Of a stretch of DNA of 64,000 nt, positions 17,631 through 25,741 are shown piece by piece. The stretch is from NCBI RefSeq assembly GCF_034347405.1, contig NZ_CP133778.1, forward strand, positions 5,554,501-5,618,500, in the 5' to 3' direction. This stretch comes from Pseudomonas sp. CCC3.1 (GTDB lineage Bacteria; Pseudomonadota; Gammaproteobacteria; Pseudomonadales; Pseudomonadaceae). How positions within the stretch are numbered: the stretch's first letter is position 1; each line of letters opens with the position of its first letter. A model generated the notes under the pieces. That model ran no database searches. It was not told the DNA's origin and saw only the letters and a program-made list of their open reading frames with translations. The position numbers and the translations under genes were made by a program.

Positions 17631-18443
17631 ATGCCTGAATTACCTGAAGTCGAAACAACCCGCCGTGGTATTGCTCCGCACCTTGAAGGGCAGCGGGTCA
17701 GCCGGGTGATTGTGCGCGACCGGCGCCTGCGCTGGCCAATCCCCGAAGACCTCGATATACGCTTGTCGGGGCAGAAAATCGTGCGGGTTGAGCGCCGCGC
17801 CAAATACCTGCTCATCAACGCCGAAGTCGGAACGTTGATCAGTCATTTGGGCATGTCGGGTAATTTGCGTCTGGTTGAAGCCGGGTTGCCAGCGCTCAAG
17901 CACGAGCACGTGGACATTGAGCTGGAGTCGGGGCTGGCCTTGCGCTACACCGACCCGCGTCGCTTTGGTGCGATGCTCTGGAGCCTTGACCCGCTGAACC
18001 ACGAGCTGCTGCTCAAGCTGGGGCCGGAGCCGCTGACCGACCTGTTTGATGGTGATCGACTGTTCCAGCTGTCGCGCAAGCGTGCGATGGCCGTCAAGCC
18101 GTTCATCATGGACAACGCCGTGGTGGTCGGTGTGGGCAATATTTACGCGACCGAAGCGTTGTTCGCCGCAGGCATTGATCCGCGTCGCGAAGCCAAGAGC
18201 ATTTCGCGGGCGCGCTATTTAAAGCTGGCGATTGAGATCAAGCGGATTTTGGCCGCCGCCATTGAGCGTGGCGGCACTACATTGCGCGACTTCATCGGGG
18301 GTGATGGTCAGCCGGGTTACTTCCAGCAAGAACTGTTTGTGTATGGCCGTGCGTACGAAGCGTGCAAGGTCTGCGGCACCGAACTGCGCGAAGTCAAACT
18401 GGGTCAGCGCGCCAGCGTATTCTGCCCGCGCTGCCAGAAGTAA
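17631..18443 (+). CDS. mutM: Formamidopyrimidine-DNA glycosylase
   Basis: A 270-residue bifunctional repair glycosylase/AP lyase that removes 8-oxoguanine and formamidopyrimidines. The catalytic N-terminus is intact after Met removal (P-E-L-P-E-V-E-T), and the conserved VGVGNIYATE segment lies near residue 165. The C-terminal zinc finger CKVC...CPRC is complete. It overlaps no neighbour and is followed by a truncated REP element. Confidence 0.97.
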   Translation: MPELPEVETTRRGIAPHLEGQRVSRVIVRDRRLRWPIPEDLDIRLSGQKIVRVERRAKYLLINAEVGTLISHLGMSGNLRLVEAGLPALKHEHVDIELESGLALRYTDPRRFGAMLWSLDPLNHELLLKLGPEPLTDLFDGDRLFQLSRKRAMAVKPFIMDNAVVVGVGNIYATEALFAAGIDPRREAKSISRARYLKLAIEIKRILAAAIERGGTTLRDFIGGDGQPGYFQQELFVYGRAYEACKVCGTELREVKLGQRASVFCPRCQK

Positions 18444-18453
18444 CCCTAAACCC

Positions 18454-18508
18454 TGTAGGAGCGAGCTTGCCTCGCGATCTTTTGATTGTTTAAAAGATCG
18501 CGAGGCAA
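18454..18508. repeat. REP-type palindrome, copy 4 (right arm truncated)
   Basis: The left arm is complete (TGTAGGAGCGAGCTTGCC), but the right arm stops at GCGAGGCAA. It has lost the last 13 or so bases where the convergent ferredoxin gene ends 4 bases further on. It still forms a hairpin of about 20 bp. Confidence 0.92.
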
Positions 18509-18511
18509 CCC

Positions 18512-18763
18512 TTACGCCTTGCCGGTGATTTTCCGGTATTTTTCCATCAGTTCGTCTTCGGTTTCCGGGTGCGCTTCATCCAGCGGGATGCAGTCAACCG
18601 GGCAAACCTGCTGGCATTGCGGCTCATCGTAATGACCAATGCACTGGGTGCACAGGTTAGGGTCGATCACGTAGATCTCTTCACCCTGGGAAATGGCAGC
18701 GTTCGGACACTCGGGTTCGCAGACGTCGCAGTTAATGCAATCGTCGGTGATGATCAGGGACAT
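18512..18763 (-). CDS. 2[4Fe-4S] ferredoxin, YfhL/Alvin type
   Basis: An 83-residue electron carrier. It has two cluster motifs: C9-x2-C12-x2-C15-x3-C19-P, and C38-x2-C41-x8-C50-x3-C54-P. The eight-residue spacer in the second motif and the C-terminal helix are hallmarks of the Alvin (Allochromatium) / YfhL subgroup. The start at 18763 (MSLIITDDC) is chosen over a longer upstream reading frame because it fits the family. It lies downstream of coaD on the same strand, separated by two hairpins. The redox partner is unknown. Confidence 0.95.
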   Translation of the reverse strand: MSLIITDDCINCDVCEPECPNAAISQGEEIYVIDPNLCTQCIGHYDEPQCQQVCPVDCIPLDEAHPETEDELMEKYRKITGKA

Positions 18764-18805
18764 GGGTACTCCGGCCGGGGCGGTTTGCCCGGGCAACTGA
18801 AATCG

Positions 18806-18852
18806 AATGCGGCAATTGTGCCGCATTGGCGCCCGCAGTGCACGCGGGCGCC
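18806..18852. terminator. Two tandem perfect hairpins between coaD and ferredoxin
   Basis: The first stem is AATGCGGC / GCCGCATT with a 6-base loop (18806-18827). The second stem, directly adjacent, is GGCGCCCGC / GCGGGCGCC with a 7-base loop (18828-18852). It starts about 10 bases beyond the coaD stop. There is no T-run, so it may be a processing or attenuation structure rather than a classical intrinsic terminator. Confidence 0.5.
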
Positions 18853-18862
18853 GCTTCAGCGG

Positions 18863-19345
18863 TTACTTCTTGCGAAACCGCTCGGTCAGGGCATCGGCCA
18901 CAACCGGGTGCACAAACTTGCTGATATCGCCGCCTAACGCCGCTATTTCACGCACCAATGTCGATGAAATAAACGAATAACGCTCTGACGGCGTCAGAAA
19001 CAGGCTTTCGACATCGGGAGCCAGTTGGCGATTCATGTTCGCCAGCTGAAACTCGTATTCGAAGTCCGACACGGCCCGCAGGCCACGCAGAAAGACATTG
19101 GCGTTCTGTTCTTTGGCGAAGTGCGCAAGCAGTGTCGAGAAGCCGACTACCTCAACATTGGGCAGGTGCTTGGTGACTTCACGCGCCAGCTCAACACGCT
19201 GTTCCAGAGGGAAAAGCGGGTTTTTCTTGGTGCTGGCAGCGACCGCTATGATCACATGATCGAACAGGCGCGAGGCGCGTTCGACCAGATCGCCATGGCC
19301 CTTGGTAATAGGGTCAAATGTACCTGGGTACAACACTCGGTTCAT
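18863..19345 (-). CDS. coaD: Phosphopantetheine adenylyltransferase
   Basis: A 160-residue cytosolic enzyme, the penultimate step of coenzyme A synthesis (4'-phosphopantetheine + ATP to dephospho-CoA). It has the nucleotidyltransferase motif T-x-G-H in YPGTFDPITKGHGDL (residues 6-20) and the C-terminal ISSTLVREI motif near residue 128. The start at 19345 (MNRVLYPG) gives the standard length; a longer in-frame start upstream is not needed. It ends just before the hairpins leading to the ferredoxin gene. Confidence 0.97.
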   Translation of the reverse strand: MNRVLYPGTFDPITKGHGDLVERASRLFDHVIIAVAASTKKNPLFPLEQRVELAREVTKHLPNVEVVGFSTLLAHFAKEQNANVFLRGLRAVSDFEYEFQLANMNRQLAPDVESLFLTPSERYSFISSTLVREIAALGGDISKFVHPVVADALTERFRKK

Positions 19346-19460
19346 CGCGTCGTCCTGGCGGGAATCCGTTGGGGAGTCGGATGGTATCGCAGCATTCTCG
19401 GTCGGCCAAGTCGCCATTCGCAGAAGAAAGGACTATAGACGCGGCGAATTAAGGTCTTTT

Positions 19461-21056
19461 TCACGGATTTTTAAGCCTTTCGCCCAGCTGCGTCGCGAGT
19501 TTCGCCGTGAGCCCGTACACCGATAATTGCGGGTTGGCACCAATGCTGGTGGGGAACAAAGAGCCATCATGGATCGACAGATTACGCAGTTGGTGATGGC
19601 GCCCAAGGCTGTCGGTGACCGCCATGTGCGGATTTTCACCCATCGCACAACCGCCCATCACATGGGCGCTGGCCAGTCGTGTGTGATACAGCTCAAGGCT
19701 CAAACTGTCGATCTGTTCACGGGTTTTGCTCAGGCTGTTGATGTACTGCGCGTCACTGTGCAGCGGCATCACGCTGCTGGCGCCCGCGGCAAACTGGATC
19801 TCGGCCATGCTGTGGAAGGCCCGTTTGAGCCCTTCCCAGCCATAAGGCGTGAGGCTGTAATCGAGCACCGGGCTGCCATCACTGCGCAGCTCGACACTGC
19901 CGCCAGGGCTGTCGGGGTGAAAACCGTCGCGCATCAGAGCCAGCATCATGTGGGTATGCGGCAACTGCGCCATGTGTTTGGCGCTGGTTTCGCCATAACG
20001 GGCAAACAAGGTGGCGGCCAGCGCCGGGTGCAGCGGCGGGACTTCGAGCTTGTAGCCCATGGGGCCCGTGGCGCCGTCTTTCCACTGAAAATGATCTGAG
20101 TAAATCGACTGTGGCGCGCCATAAAACGGGCTGATGGCATCGGGAAATTGCGCCGCCGAGAAGTTGACCAGATGCAGAAATGTCCGCTTGCCCACGCGTT
20201 TATGAGGATCGGGCGCTTCAGAGCGCATCAACAGGCCCGGGGTGTTAATGCCGCCACCCGCCAGCACGTAATGCCGGGCCTTGACCGTGATGGTGTGGCC
20301 ATTGGGCGCCACGCAGCGGCTGTCCATGCCTTGGCATTCCAGGCCGGTAACCTGACCACCATTGATCAGCAAGCGCTGGGCGCGGGCCAGATAGAGCAGT
20401 TCGCCACCGTTTTCCAAGGTGGCAGGGATGGTCGTGACCAGCATCGATTGCTTGGCATTGGTCGGGCAACCCATGCCGCAATAGCCCAGGTTCCAGCAAC
20501 CGCGCACATTGCGCGGGATCACGTGCCAGCTGTAGCCGAGTTTTTCGCAGCCGTTGCGAATCACCTCGTTGTTGGCATTGGGTGGGATCAGCCACGGTGC
20601 CACGCCGAGACGTTGCTCCATCTGCTCAAACCATGGCGCCATGGCCTCTTCGCTATGGCCTTTGACCGCGTGCTCGCGAGCCCAATGCTCCAGGGTTTGC
20701 GCCGGGGTGCGAAAGCTTGACGTCCAGTTGACCAGCGTGGTGCCGCCCACGGCACGGCCTTGCAGGATACTGATGGCGCCGTCTTTGCTCATGCGCCCGA
20801 CGCCTTCCTGGTACAGGCTGGTGTAGGCCTCGCCTTCGAGAAGCTTGAAATCGCTGCTGGTTTTGAGCGGGCCTTCTTCGATCAGCACGACCTTATACCC
20901 GGCGTTACTGAGGATTTCAGCCGTGGTGCCGCCGCCTGCGCCGCTGCCGATGATAGCAACGTCGGCTTCGAGCGTCAGATCACTGTCGAGTCGCGAACCG
21001 TCATAGGTTTTCCAGCCTCGCGCCAGGCCTTCGCGGAACAGATCGGGTACGGGCAT
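19461..21056 (-). CDS. laoA: GMC-family FAD alcohol dehydrogenase LaoA (long-chain alcohol oxidation)
   Basis: A 531-residue glucose-methanol-choline oxidoreductase. It has the FAD motif VAIIGSGAGGGTTAE near residue 35, a CGMGCPTNAK segment near residue 195, and the C-terminal HVMGGCAMG and DGSLFPTSIGANPQLSVYGL segments with the family histidine/asparagine. The order coaD-laoA-laoB-laoC-laoR is the same as P. aeruginosa PA0363-PA0367. There the Lao system oxidises long-chain alcohols from alkanes and alkyl sulfates. LaoA has no signal peptide of its own, whereas LaoB does. The start at 21056 (MPVPDLFREG) is preferred to an upstream ATG at 21116, which would read into the intergenic repeat. 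Confidence 0.86.
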   Translation of the reverse strand: MPVPDLFREGLARGWKTYDGSRLDSDLTLEADVAIIGSGAGGGTTAEILSNAGYKVVLIEEGPLKTSSDFKLLEGEAYTSLYQEGVGRMSKDGAISILQGRAVGGTTLVNWTSSFRTPAQTLEHWAREHAVKGHSEEAMAPWFEQMEQRLGVAPWLIPPNANNEVIRNGCEKLGYSWHVIPRNVRGCWNLGYCGMGCPTNAKQSMLVTTIPATLENGGELLYLARAQRLLINGGQVTGLECQGMDSRCVAPNGHTITVKARHYVLAGGGINTPGLLMRSEAPDPHKRVGKRTFLHLVNFSAAQFPDAISPFYGAPQSIYSDHFQWKDGATGPMGYKLEVPPLHPALAATLFARYGETSAKHMAQLPHTHMMLALMRDGFHPDSPGGSVELRSDGSPVLDYSLTPYGWEGLKRAFHSMAEIQFAAGASSVMPLHSDAQYINSLSKTREQIDSLSLELYHTRLASAHVMGGCAMGENPHMAVTDSLGRHHQLRNLSIHDGSLFPTSIGANPQLSVYGLTAKLATQLGERLKNP

Positions 21057-21084
21057 AAGAGGTTTCTCATCGGAATAAGAGGTC

Positions 21085-21170
21085 TGTGGGAGCTGGCTTG
21101 CCAGCGATGGCATCACGCTGGCGTGTCAGATAGACCGAGGCGCTTGCATCGCTGGCAAGCCAGCTCCCAC
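21085..21170. repeat. Third-family palindromic repeat (TGTGGGAGCTGGCTTGCC type)
   Basis: An 86-bp inverted repeat. The arms TGTGGGAGCTGGCTTGCC and GGCAAGCCAGCTCCCAC enclose a central spacer of about 36 bases. It lies between laoB and laoA, both on the minus strand, so it would form a hairpin in a laoB-laoA transcript. Confidence 0.9.
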
Positions 21171-21190
21171 GGGGGGGTTGTATTGCTCAG

Positions 21191-21736
21191 TTAAATTTCC
21201 GGCGGGCCGGGATACCCGCAATGGGCCCATAACTCGGGCTGTTCGTAGCCGCTCATCATCACAAGTTGCATCAGTGAGCCATGGCCCATGCGCAACAGGT
21301 TGAGGCTGCTGTTTTGCCAGCGCTGCAAAAAATGCTGAATGCGCTCGGGGCTGGTGTCCTCCCAACGGTTCCACACGCCGGTCAGCGGGCCGCGTGTCAC
21401 GGGCATGGCCAGTACGTCGAACAGTTGCAGGGTCAGCTTGAGCAGCTCGGGCGACAGGTGAGCCAGGTTGCTGTCCAGTTGATGCAAGGTAGCGTCTGTT
21501 GCGCCGGGAAGGGCGACATGGGCAATGCTGCCTGCCAGCATGACCGGAATCAGCGCCTGCAAAAAATCCAGATCAGCGCTGCGCAGTACCTCAAAGCCAC
21601 GGGCGCTGGTGCTGGTCGAGCAGCCACTGAGGCTGGCGCCCAACCCGGCGACGGCGAGAAAAGCCGTCGCGCCCAGTCCGATTTTTAAAGCACCGCGACG
21701 TGAAAGCAGCGCCGTTTCAACAGGCGATTCAGGCAT
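21191..21736 (-). CDS. laoB: LaoB: Tat-signal lipoprotein-like small subunit
   Basis: A 181-residue exported protein. It carries a twin-arginine signal (S12-R-R-G-A-L-K) and a hydrophobic core that ends in a lipobox L-S-G-C with C39, so it is probably a Tat-exported lipoprotein. The rest resembles the gluconate 2-dehydrogenase subunit-3 type of small subunits that accompany GMC dehydrogenases. Genetically, LaoB is required for alcohol oxidation in the P. aeruginosa Lao system, as I recall. Its job could be to carry LaoA across the membrane as a folded partner. It lies between laoC (22-base gap) and laoA. Confidence 0.83.
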   Translation of the reverse strand: MPESPVETALLSRRGALKIGLGATAFLAVAGLGASLSGCSTSTSARGFEVLRSADLDFLQALIPVMLAGSIAHVALPGATDATLHQLDSNLAHLSPELLKLTLQLFDVLAMPVTRGPLTGVWNRWEDTSPERIQHFLQRWQNSSLNLLRMGHGSLMQLVMMSGYEQPELWAHCGYPGPPEI

Positions 21737-21758
21737 GAGCAGGTCTCGCTGTCAGGGG

Positions 21759-23189
21759 CTAGTGGATAAACAGCTTTTGAATCAGGCGCACCAGTTGTCG
21801 GCCATAAGGCGGATAGATCGTCAGCGAACTGTTCCAGCGCTGTTTGATCAAAACGCCTTTGGCGTGGCTGAAGGTCAAAAAGCCTTCGTGACCATGGTAG
21901 TGCCCCATCCCCGAATGCCCGACGCCGCCAAAAGGCAGGTCGTCGATAGCCACATGCAGCAGGGTTTCGTTGATGCAGACGCCGCCGGAGTGGGTGTCCT
22001 GGATTACGCGCTGCTGTTCGGCCTTGTCGTAGCCGAAGTAATACAGCGCGAGCGGACGAGGCCTGGCGTTGATGTAGGCCAGCGCCTGCGCAAGCGTGCT
22101 GTAGGCCACCACTGGCAGCAGCGGGCCGAAGATCTCGTCCTGCATGACCTGCATATCGTCGTTTACATCCAGCAACAGGGCGTGGGGCATGCGCTGACCC
22201 TGGCCTTGTGCGTACAGCGGGATCAGCCGGGCGCCCTTGAGCGTGGCGTCTGTTTGCAAGTGCTCAAGGCGCGCCACTTGGCGTTCGCTGATGATCGCGG
22301 TGTAGTCCGGGTTATCGGTCAAGGTGGGGTAAAACCCATGAACGGCCTGGCGGTAAGCGTCGATAAAACCTTCGACCCGGTCTTGCGGCACCAGCACGTA
22401 ATCCGGCGCGATACAGGTTTGCCCGGCATTCAGGGTTTTACCCCAGGCAATGCGCTGGGCCGCGTCTTTGAGCGGTACATCGGCCGACACGATGGCGGGT
22501 GATTTGCCGCCCAGTTCCAGGGTGACCGGGGTGAGGTTTTCAGCCGCAGCGCGCATCACCAGCCTGCCGACATGGGTCGAGCCGGTGAACAGCAGGTGAT
22601 CGAACGCCAGGCTCGAAAACGCCACGGCCACCTCTGCATCCCCCAGGACAACGGTGACCAAGTCTTCGGGAAAGATCCTCCCCAGCAAATCTTTAAGCAA
22701 TCGGCCAGTGGCCGGGGTGAATTCGCTGAGTTTGAGCATGACCCGATTGCCTGCCGCCAAAGCGCCAATCAACGGTCCCATCGCCAGGTACAGCGGGTAG
22801 TTCCACGGCACGATAATCCCGACCACGCCCAGTGGCTGGTACACCACCTTGGCACTGGCGGGCTGGAACATTACGCCCACGCGGCGCGATGAGGGCCTCA
22901 TCCAGCGCTTCAAATGCTTGAGGGTGTAATCAATGCTGTGCAGGCTGGGCATCAGCTCGGCAAACAAGGTCTCATCAGCGCTGCGGTGGCTGAAGTCCTG
23001 GCTGATGGCGTCGATTAAAACTTCGCGCTCATCACTCAATATTCGGCGTAGACTTTTCAACCATTGCTGGCGTTGTGCTATTGGCGGATATGGATGTTCT
23101 GCGTAGGCCTTACGCTGTGTGGCGAAAAGGGGCTGGAGGTCACTCGGCAGGAGAGAGGATGCGTGGTGGTGGGCACTGTCGGCAGACAT
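21759..23189 (-). CDS. laoC: LaoC: NAD(P)-dependent aldehyde dehydrogenase (annotated elsewhere as coniferyl aldehyde dehydrogenase)
   Basis: A 476-residue aldehyde dehydrogenase. Visible motifs are PWNYPLYLAMGPL near residue 130, the cofactor loop FTGSTHVGR near residue 205, the general base ELGGKSPAIV near residue 230, and the catalytic cysteine in NAGQTCIAPDY near residue 263. The carboxy-terminal hydrophobic/basic tail (RQLVRLIQKLF) suggests membrane contact, as in fatty-aldehyde dehydrogenases. By position it is LaoC, oxidising the long-chain aldehyde made by LaoA. Coniferyl aldehyde dehydrogenase is the name given by sequence similarity. It is divergent from laoR across a 160-base region with candidate operators. 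Confidence 0.86.
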   Translation of the reverse strand: MSADSAHHHASSLLPSDLQPLFATQRKAYAEHPYPPIAQRQQWLKSLRRILSDEREVLIDAISQDFSHRSADETLFAELMPSLHSIDYTLKHLKRWMRPSSRRVGVMFQPASAKVVYQPLGVVGIIVPWNYPLYLAMGPLIGALAAGNRVMLKLSEFTPATGRLLKDLLGRIFPEDLVTVVLGDAEVAVAFSSLAFDHLLFTGSTHVGRLVMRAAAENLTPVTLELGGKSPAIVSADVPLKDAAQRIAWGKTLNAGQTCIAPDYVLVPQDRVEGFIDAYRQAVHGFYPTLTDNPDYTAIISERQVARLEHLQTDATLKGARLIPLYAQGQGQRMPHALLLDVNDDMQVMQDEIFGPLLPVVAYSTLAQALAYINARPRPLALYYFGYDKAEQQRVIQDTHSGGVCINETLLHVAIDDLPFGGVGHSGMGHYHGHEGFLTFSHAKGVLIKQRWNSSLTIYPPYGRQLVRLIQKLFIH

Positions 23190-23243
23190 GATTCGCTCCT
23201 GCAGGTTTCTTATTGACTGTTCTTGTGAGAGCTACGATGTTTT

Positions 23244-23259
23244 TAGAGCTTGCGCTCTA
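23244..23259. promoter_or_regulatory. Candidate LaoR operator (palindrome TAGAGC-N4-GCTCTA)
   Basis: A perfect 6+6 bp palindrome with a 4-base centre in the laoC/laoR divergent region, 55 bases upstream of laoC. The size and symmetry suit a TetR-family dimer. Binding is inference. Confidence 0.5.
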
Positions 23260-23333
23260 CGTTGTCAATTGGGGGGGCTGCCACTCAGGTTGTTTAACGA
23301 TCCGTGGTCAAGCCTTAAGATGTTTTCAATTTA

Positions 23334-23343
23334 GACTTAAGTC
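23334..23343. promoter_or_regulatory. Second candidate operator (GACTTAAGTC) next to laoR start
   Basis: A perfect 10-bp palindrome ending 6 bases before the laoR ATG. It could mediate autoregulation, but it is short enough to occur by chance. Confidence 0.3.
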
Positions 23344-23349
23344 CAAGCC

Positions 23350-24018
23350 ATGGCCGCACGATTAAAAACCAGCCAGCGAATCGTTAATAACAGCCTTGAA
23401 CTGTTTAACCAGCTGGGCGAGCGCAGTGTCAGCACCAACCACATTGCCGCCCACATGGAAATTTCGCCGGGTAATTTGTATTACCACTTCCCGAACAAGC
23501 AGGCGATTATCTCGGTGTTGTTTGGTGAGTACGAGGCGCTGGTATTGGGGTTTTTACACCCGCCAGAAGGGCGTTTGCCCGGCGTCGGCGACAAGCGCGA
23601 TTACTTGAGGCATCTGCTGAATGCCATGTGGCGCTACCGGTTCTTGTACCGCGATATTGAGCACCTGCTGCACAGCGACACGGAGCTGGCGGTTCGCTAT
23701 CGCCGCTTCTCCGAGCAATGCCTGCGGCAGGGGCGAGCGATCTTTACGGGGTTTGTGACAGCGGGAATCCTGGACATGACGCCACTGCAGATTGAATCGT
23801 TGACCCTCAATGCCTGGATCATTCTTACCTCGTGGATCGGCTTTTTGTGCACCAGCAGTGAGAACCGTGACCAGCTATCCGAGCAGGCTATCAAGCGCGG
23901 GGTTTACCAACTGCTGGTGCTGGAGTCAGGCTTCGTCACCGATCAGTACCGTCACGCGGTCGATGAGTTGATCAAGGAGTATTACGTTCCGCTGGAACAG
24001 GCAATGGACGTACATTAA
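23350..24018 (+). CDS. laoR: LaoR: TetR/AcrR-family transcriptional regulator
   Basis: A 222-residue repressor-type regulator. The N-terminal helix-turn-helix reads TNHIAAHMEISPGNLYYHFP (about residues 30-50), the standard TetR DNA-binding core, followed by a helical ligand-binding domain. It is divergent from laoC in the same position as LaoR (PA0367) of P. aeruginosa, so it probably controls laoABC in response to a fatty-acid or acyl-CoA signal. The ligand is not readable from sequence. Confidence 0.87.
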   Translation: MAARLKTSQRIVNNSLELFNQLGERSVSTNHIAAHMEISPGNLYYHFPNKQAIISVLFGEYEALVLGFLHPPEGRLPGVGDKRDYLRHLLNAMWRYRFLYRDIEHLLHSDTELAVRYRRFSEQCLRQGRAIFTGFVTAGILDMTPLQIESLTLNAWIILTSWIGFLCTSSENRDQLSEQAIKRGVYQLLVLESGFVTDQYRHAVDELIKEYYVPLEQAMDVH

Positions 24019-24047
24019 CTGCATTTCACCCCTCACAGGAGTTCACT

Positions 24048-24902
24048 ATGCCCGTTGCTCAACTGATCAGCCCTCAAGCCTTGAATGAGCGTCAGGCTCA
24101 GCCTGGGCTGGTCATTCTGGATTGCCGTTTTGCGCTGGAAGACCCGGACTATGGCCGCAGCAGCTATGCCGAAGGGCATATTGCCGGGGCGCAGTTTGCT
24201 GATCTTGAGCGGGACCTGAGCGGGCCGGTGATCAAAGGCGTGACGGGCCGCCATCCGCTGCCTAAGCCGGATTTTTTGCTTGAGCGTTTACGCGCGTGGG
24301 GCATCAACGACGACAGTGATGTGGTGCTGTATGACGATGGTCCGGGTGCTTTTGCGGCCCGTGCCTGGTGGCTGTTGGCCTGGCTGGGCAAACGCGACGG
24401 TGTATTTCTTCTCGATGGCGGGCTAAAGGCCTGGCAGGCGGCAGGTTTTCCGCTGAGTCTGGATGCCTCTGTTACTCAGCTCGGAACCTTCAATGGCAAA
24501 CCCGACAACAGCGTGCTGTTGAGTGCCGAGCAACTGCAAGAACGCCTTGGCGAGCCGGGTCTGACCTTGATTGACGCTCGCGCCATGCCGCGTTTTCGTG
24601 GCGAGGTTGAGCCCCTCGATCCCGTGGCTGGGCACATTCCGGGCGCGCAGTGTGCAGCGTTTGCTGAAAATCTCGACAGTACGGGGCGCTTCTTGCCCGC
24701 TGAACAACTGAAACAGCGCTTTGCCGAACAATTGGCAGGCCGTTCGCCCGAAGAACTGGTGGCGTATTGCGGCTCTGGCGTGACAGCGTGCCACAACCTG
24801 TTTGCACTGGGATTGGCCGGTTACCCGTTAGGCAAGCTGTATGCAGGCTCGTGGAGTGAGTGGATCAATGACCCCGCACGTGGCGTAGCAACCGGGGATT
24901 GA
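24048..24902 (+). CDS. sseA: 3-mercaptopyruvate sulfurtransferase-type rhodanese
   Basis: A 284-residue protein with two tandem rhodanese domains. Only the second has a catalytic cysteine, C241 in C-G-S-G-V-T-A. This loop is typical of 3-mercaptopyruvate sulfurtransferases (E. coli SseA) rather than thiosulfate rhodaneses. It moves sulfane sulfur from mercaptopyruvate or a related donor to an acceptor in the cytosol. It follows laoR by 29 bases on the same strand and may be co-transcribed, though no functional link is apparent. Confidence 0.85.
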   Translation: MPVAQLISPQALNERQAQPGLVILDCRFALEDPDYGRSSYAEGHIAGAQFADLERDLSGPVIKGVTGRHPLPKPDFLLERLRAWGINDDSDVVLYDDGPGAFAARAWWLLAWLGKRDGVFLLDGGLKAWQAAGFPLSLDASVTQLGTFNGKPDNSVLLSAEQLQERLGEPGLTLIDARAMPRFRGEVEPLDPVAGHIPGAQCAAFAENLDSTGRFLPAEQLKQRFAEQLAGRSPEELVAYCGSGVTACHNLFALGLAGYPLGKLYAGSWSEWINDPARGVATGD

Positions 24903-24907
24903 GACCG

Positions 24908-25741
24908 TCAGGCCTGGGAACTGGCCGCCCGATACGCACCGGGGCCTACGCCATAGACCTTTTTAAACTGTCGGCTCAGGTGGCTTTGGTCGGCAAAGCC
25001 CAGTTGCGTGGCCACCTGTAACGGTAAACATCCCTGCTGTAACAACGCCCGTGCATGGGCTATGCGTTGCTGCATCAGCCAGGTGTGCGGCGGCATGCCG
25101 GTCGCTCGTTGAAACACGCGGGCAAAATGAAACGCTGACAAGTTGACCGCCGCCGCCAGTTCTTCCAGCGAAGGCGGCTCGGCCAGTCGCGCCTGCAGCA
25201 ACTCCTTGGCCTGGCTGACTGCGCGGTGCTCAACCCCAGGCTTGCCCGGCATAGGCAGGCGGGCGTGGCGATTGAGCAGGGCGAGCATCATGTGGCGCCA
25301 GACCGTTTGCTGGTGCAGTGCAGATTCCGGACCTTCGAGCAGTTGATGCAATTGGTGCAAACCCTTGAACAAGTCTGAGTCGTGCAGCAGCGTTTCATTG
25401 AAGGTCGGCAAGTGGGTGGCGGGCAGCTCCAGCTCTTCCAGCAGCCCGTGTAACTGCGCGTTGTCCGGATAAAACGCACGATAGTGCCAGCCCGCATCAT
25501 GGCCTTTGTAACCGTTGTGAACTTCGTCGGGGTTGATCAGCACCAGCGTGCCAGTCGGTGCCAGGTGTTCGGCCCCGCGATAGCGGTAGCGCTGGGCACC
25601 GGCCATGATCATGCCGATCACAAAACCATCGTGTACGTGGGGCACGAAACGGTGTTCGATGTAGCGCGCCGTCAGCAGTTCGACGCCGTTGAGCGGCGGT
25701 GCTTGCCAAAAGCGGATCGATTCTTCCGTTTCGTGGTTCAT
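24908..25741 (-). CDS. AraC-family transcriptional regulator (cupin sensor)
   Basis: A 277-residue regulator. The N-terminal cupin-like sensor has the HRFVPHVHDGFVIGMI type of histidine cluster and PTGTLVLINPDEVHNG. The C-terminal AraC DNA-binding domain (about residues 175-275) has two helix-turn-helix units, the second ending LGFADQSHLSRQFKKVYG. The start at 25741 overlaps the stop of the upstream hydrolase gene by one base. Its targets are unknown. The convergent junction with sseA is only 5 bases and has no repeat. Confidence 0.88.
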   Translation of the reverse strand: MNHETEESIRFWQAPPLNGVELLTARYIEHRFVPHVHDGFVIGMIMAGAQRYRYRGAEHLAPTGTLVLINPDEVHNGYKGHDAGWHYRAFYPDNAQLHGLLEELELPATHLPTFNETLLHDSDLFKGLHQLHQLLEGPESALHQQTVWRHMMLALLNRHARLPMPGKPGVEHRAVSQAKELLQARLAEPPSLEELAAAVNLSAFHFARVFQRATGMPPHTWLMQQRIAHARALLQQGCLPLQVATQLGFADQSHLSRQFKKVYGVGPGAYRAASSQA

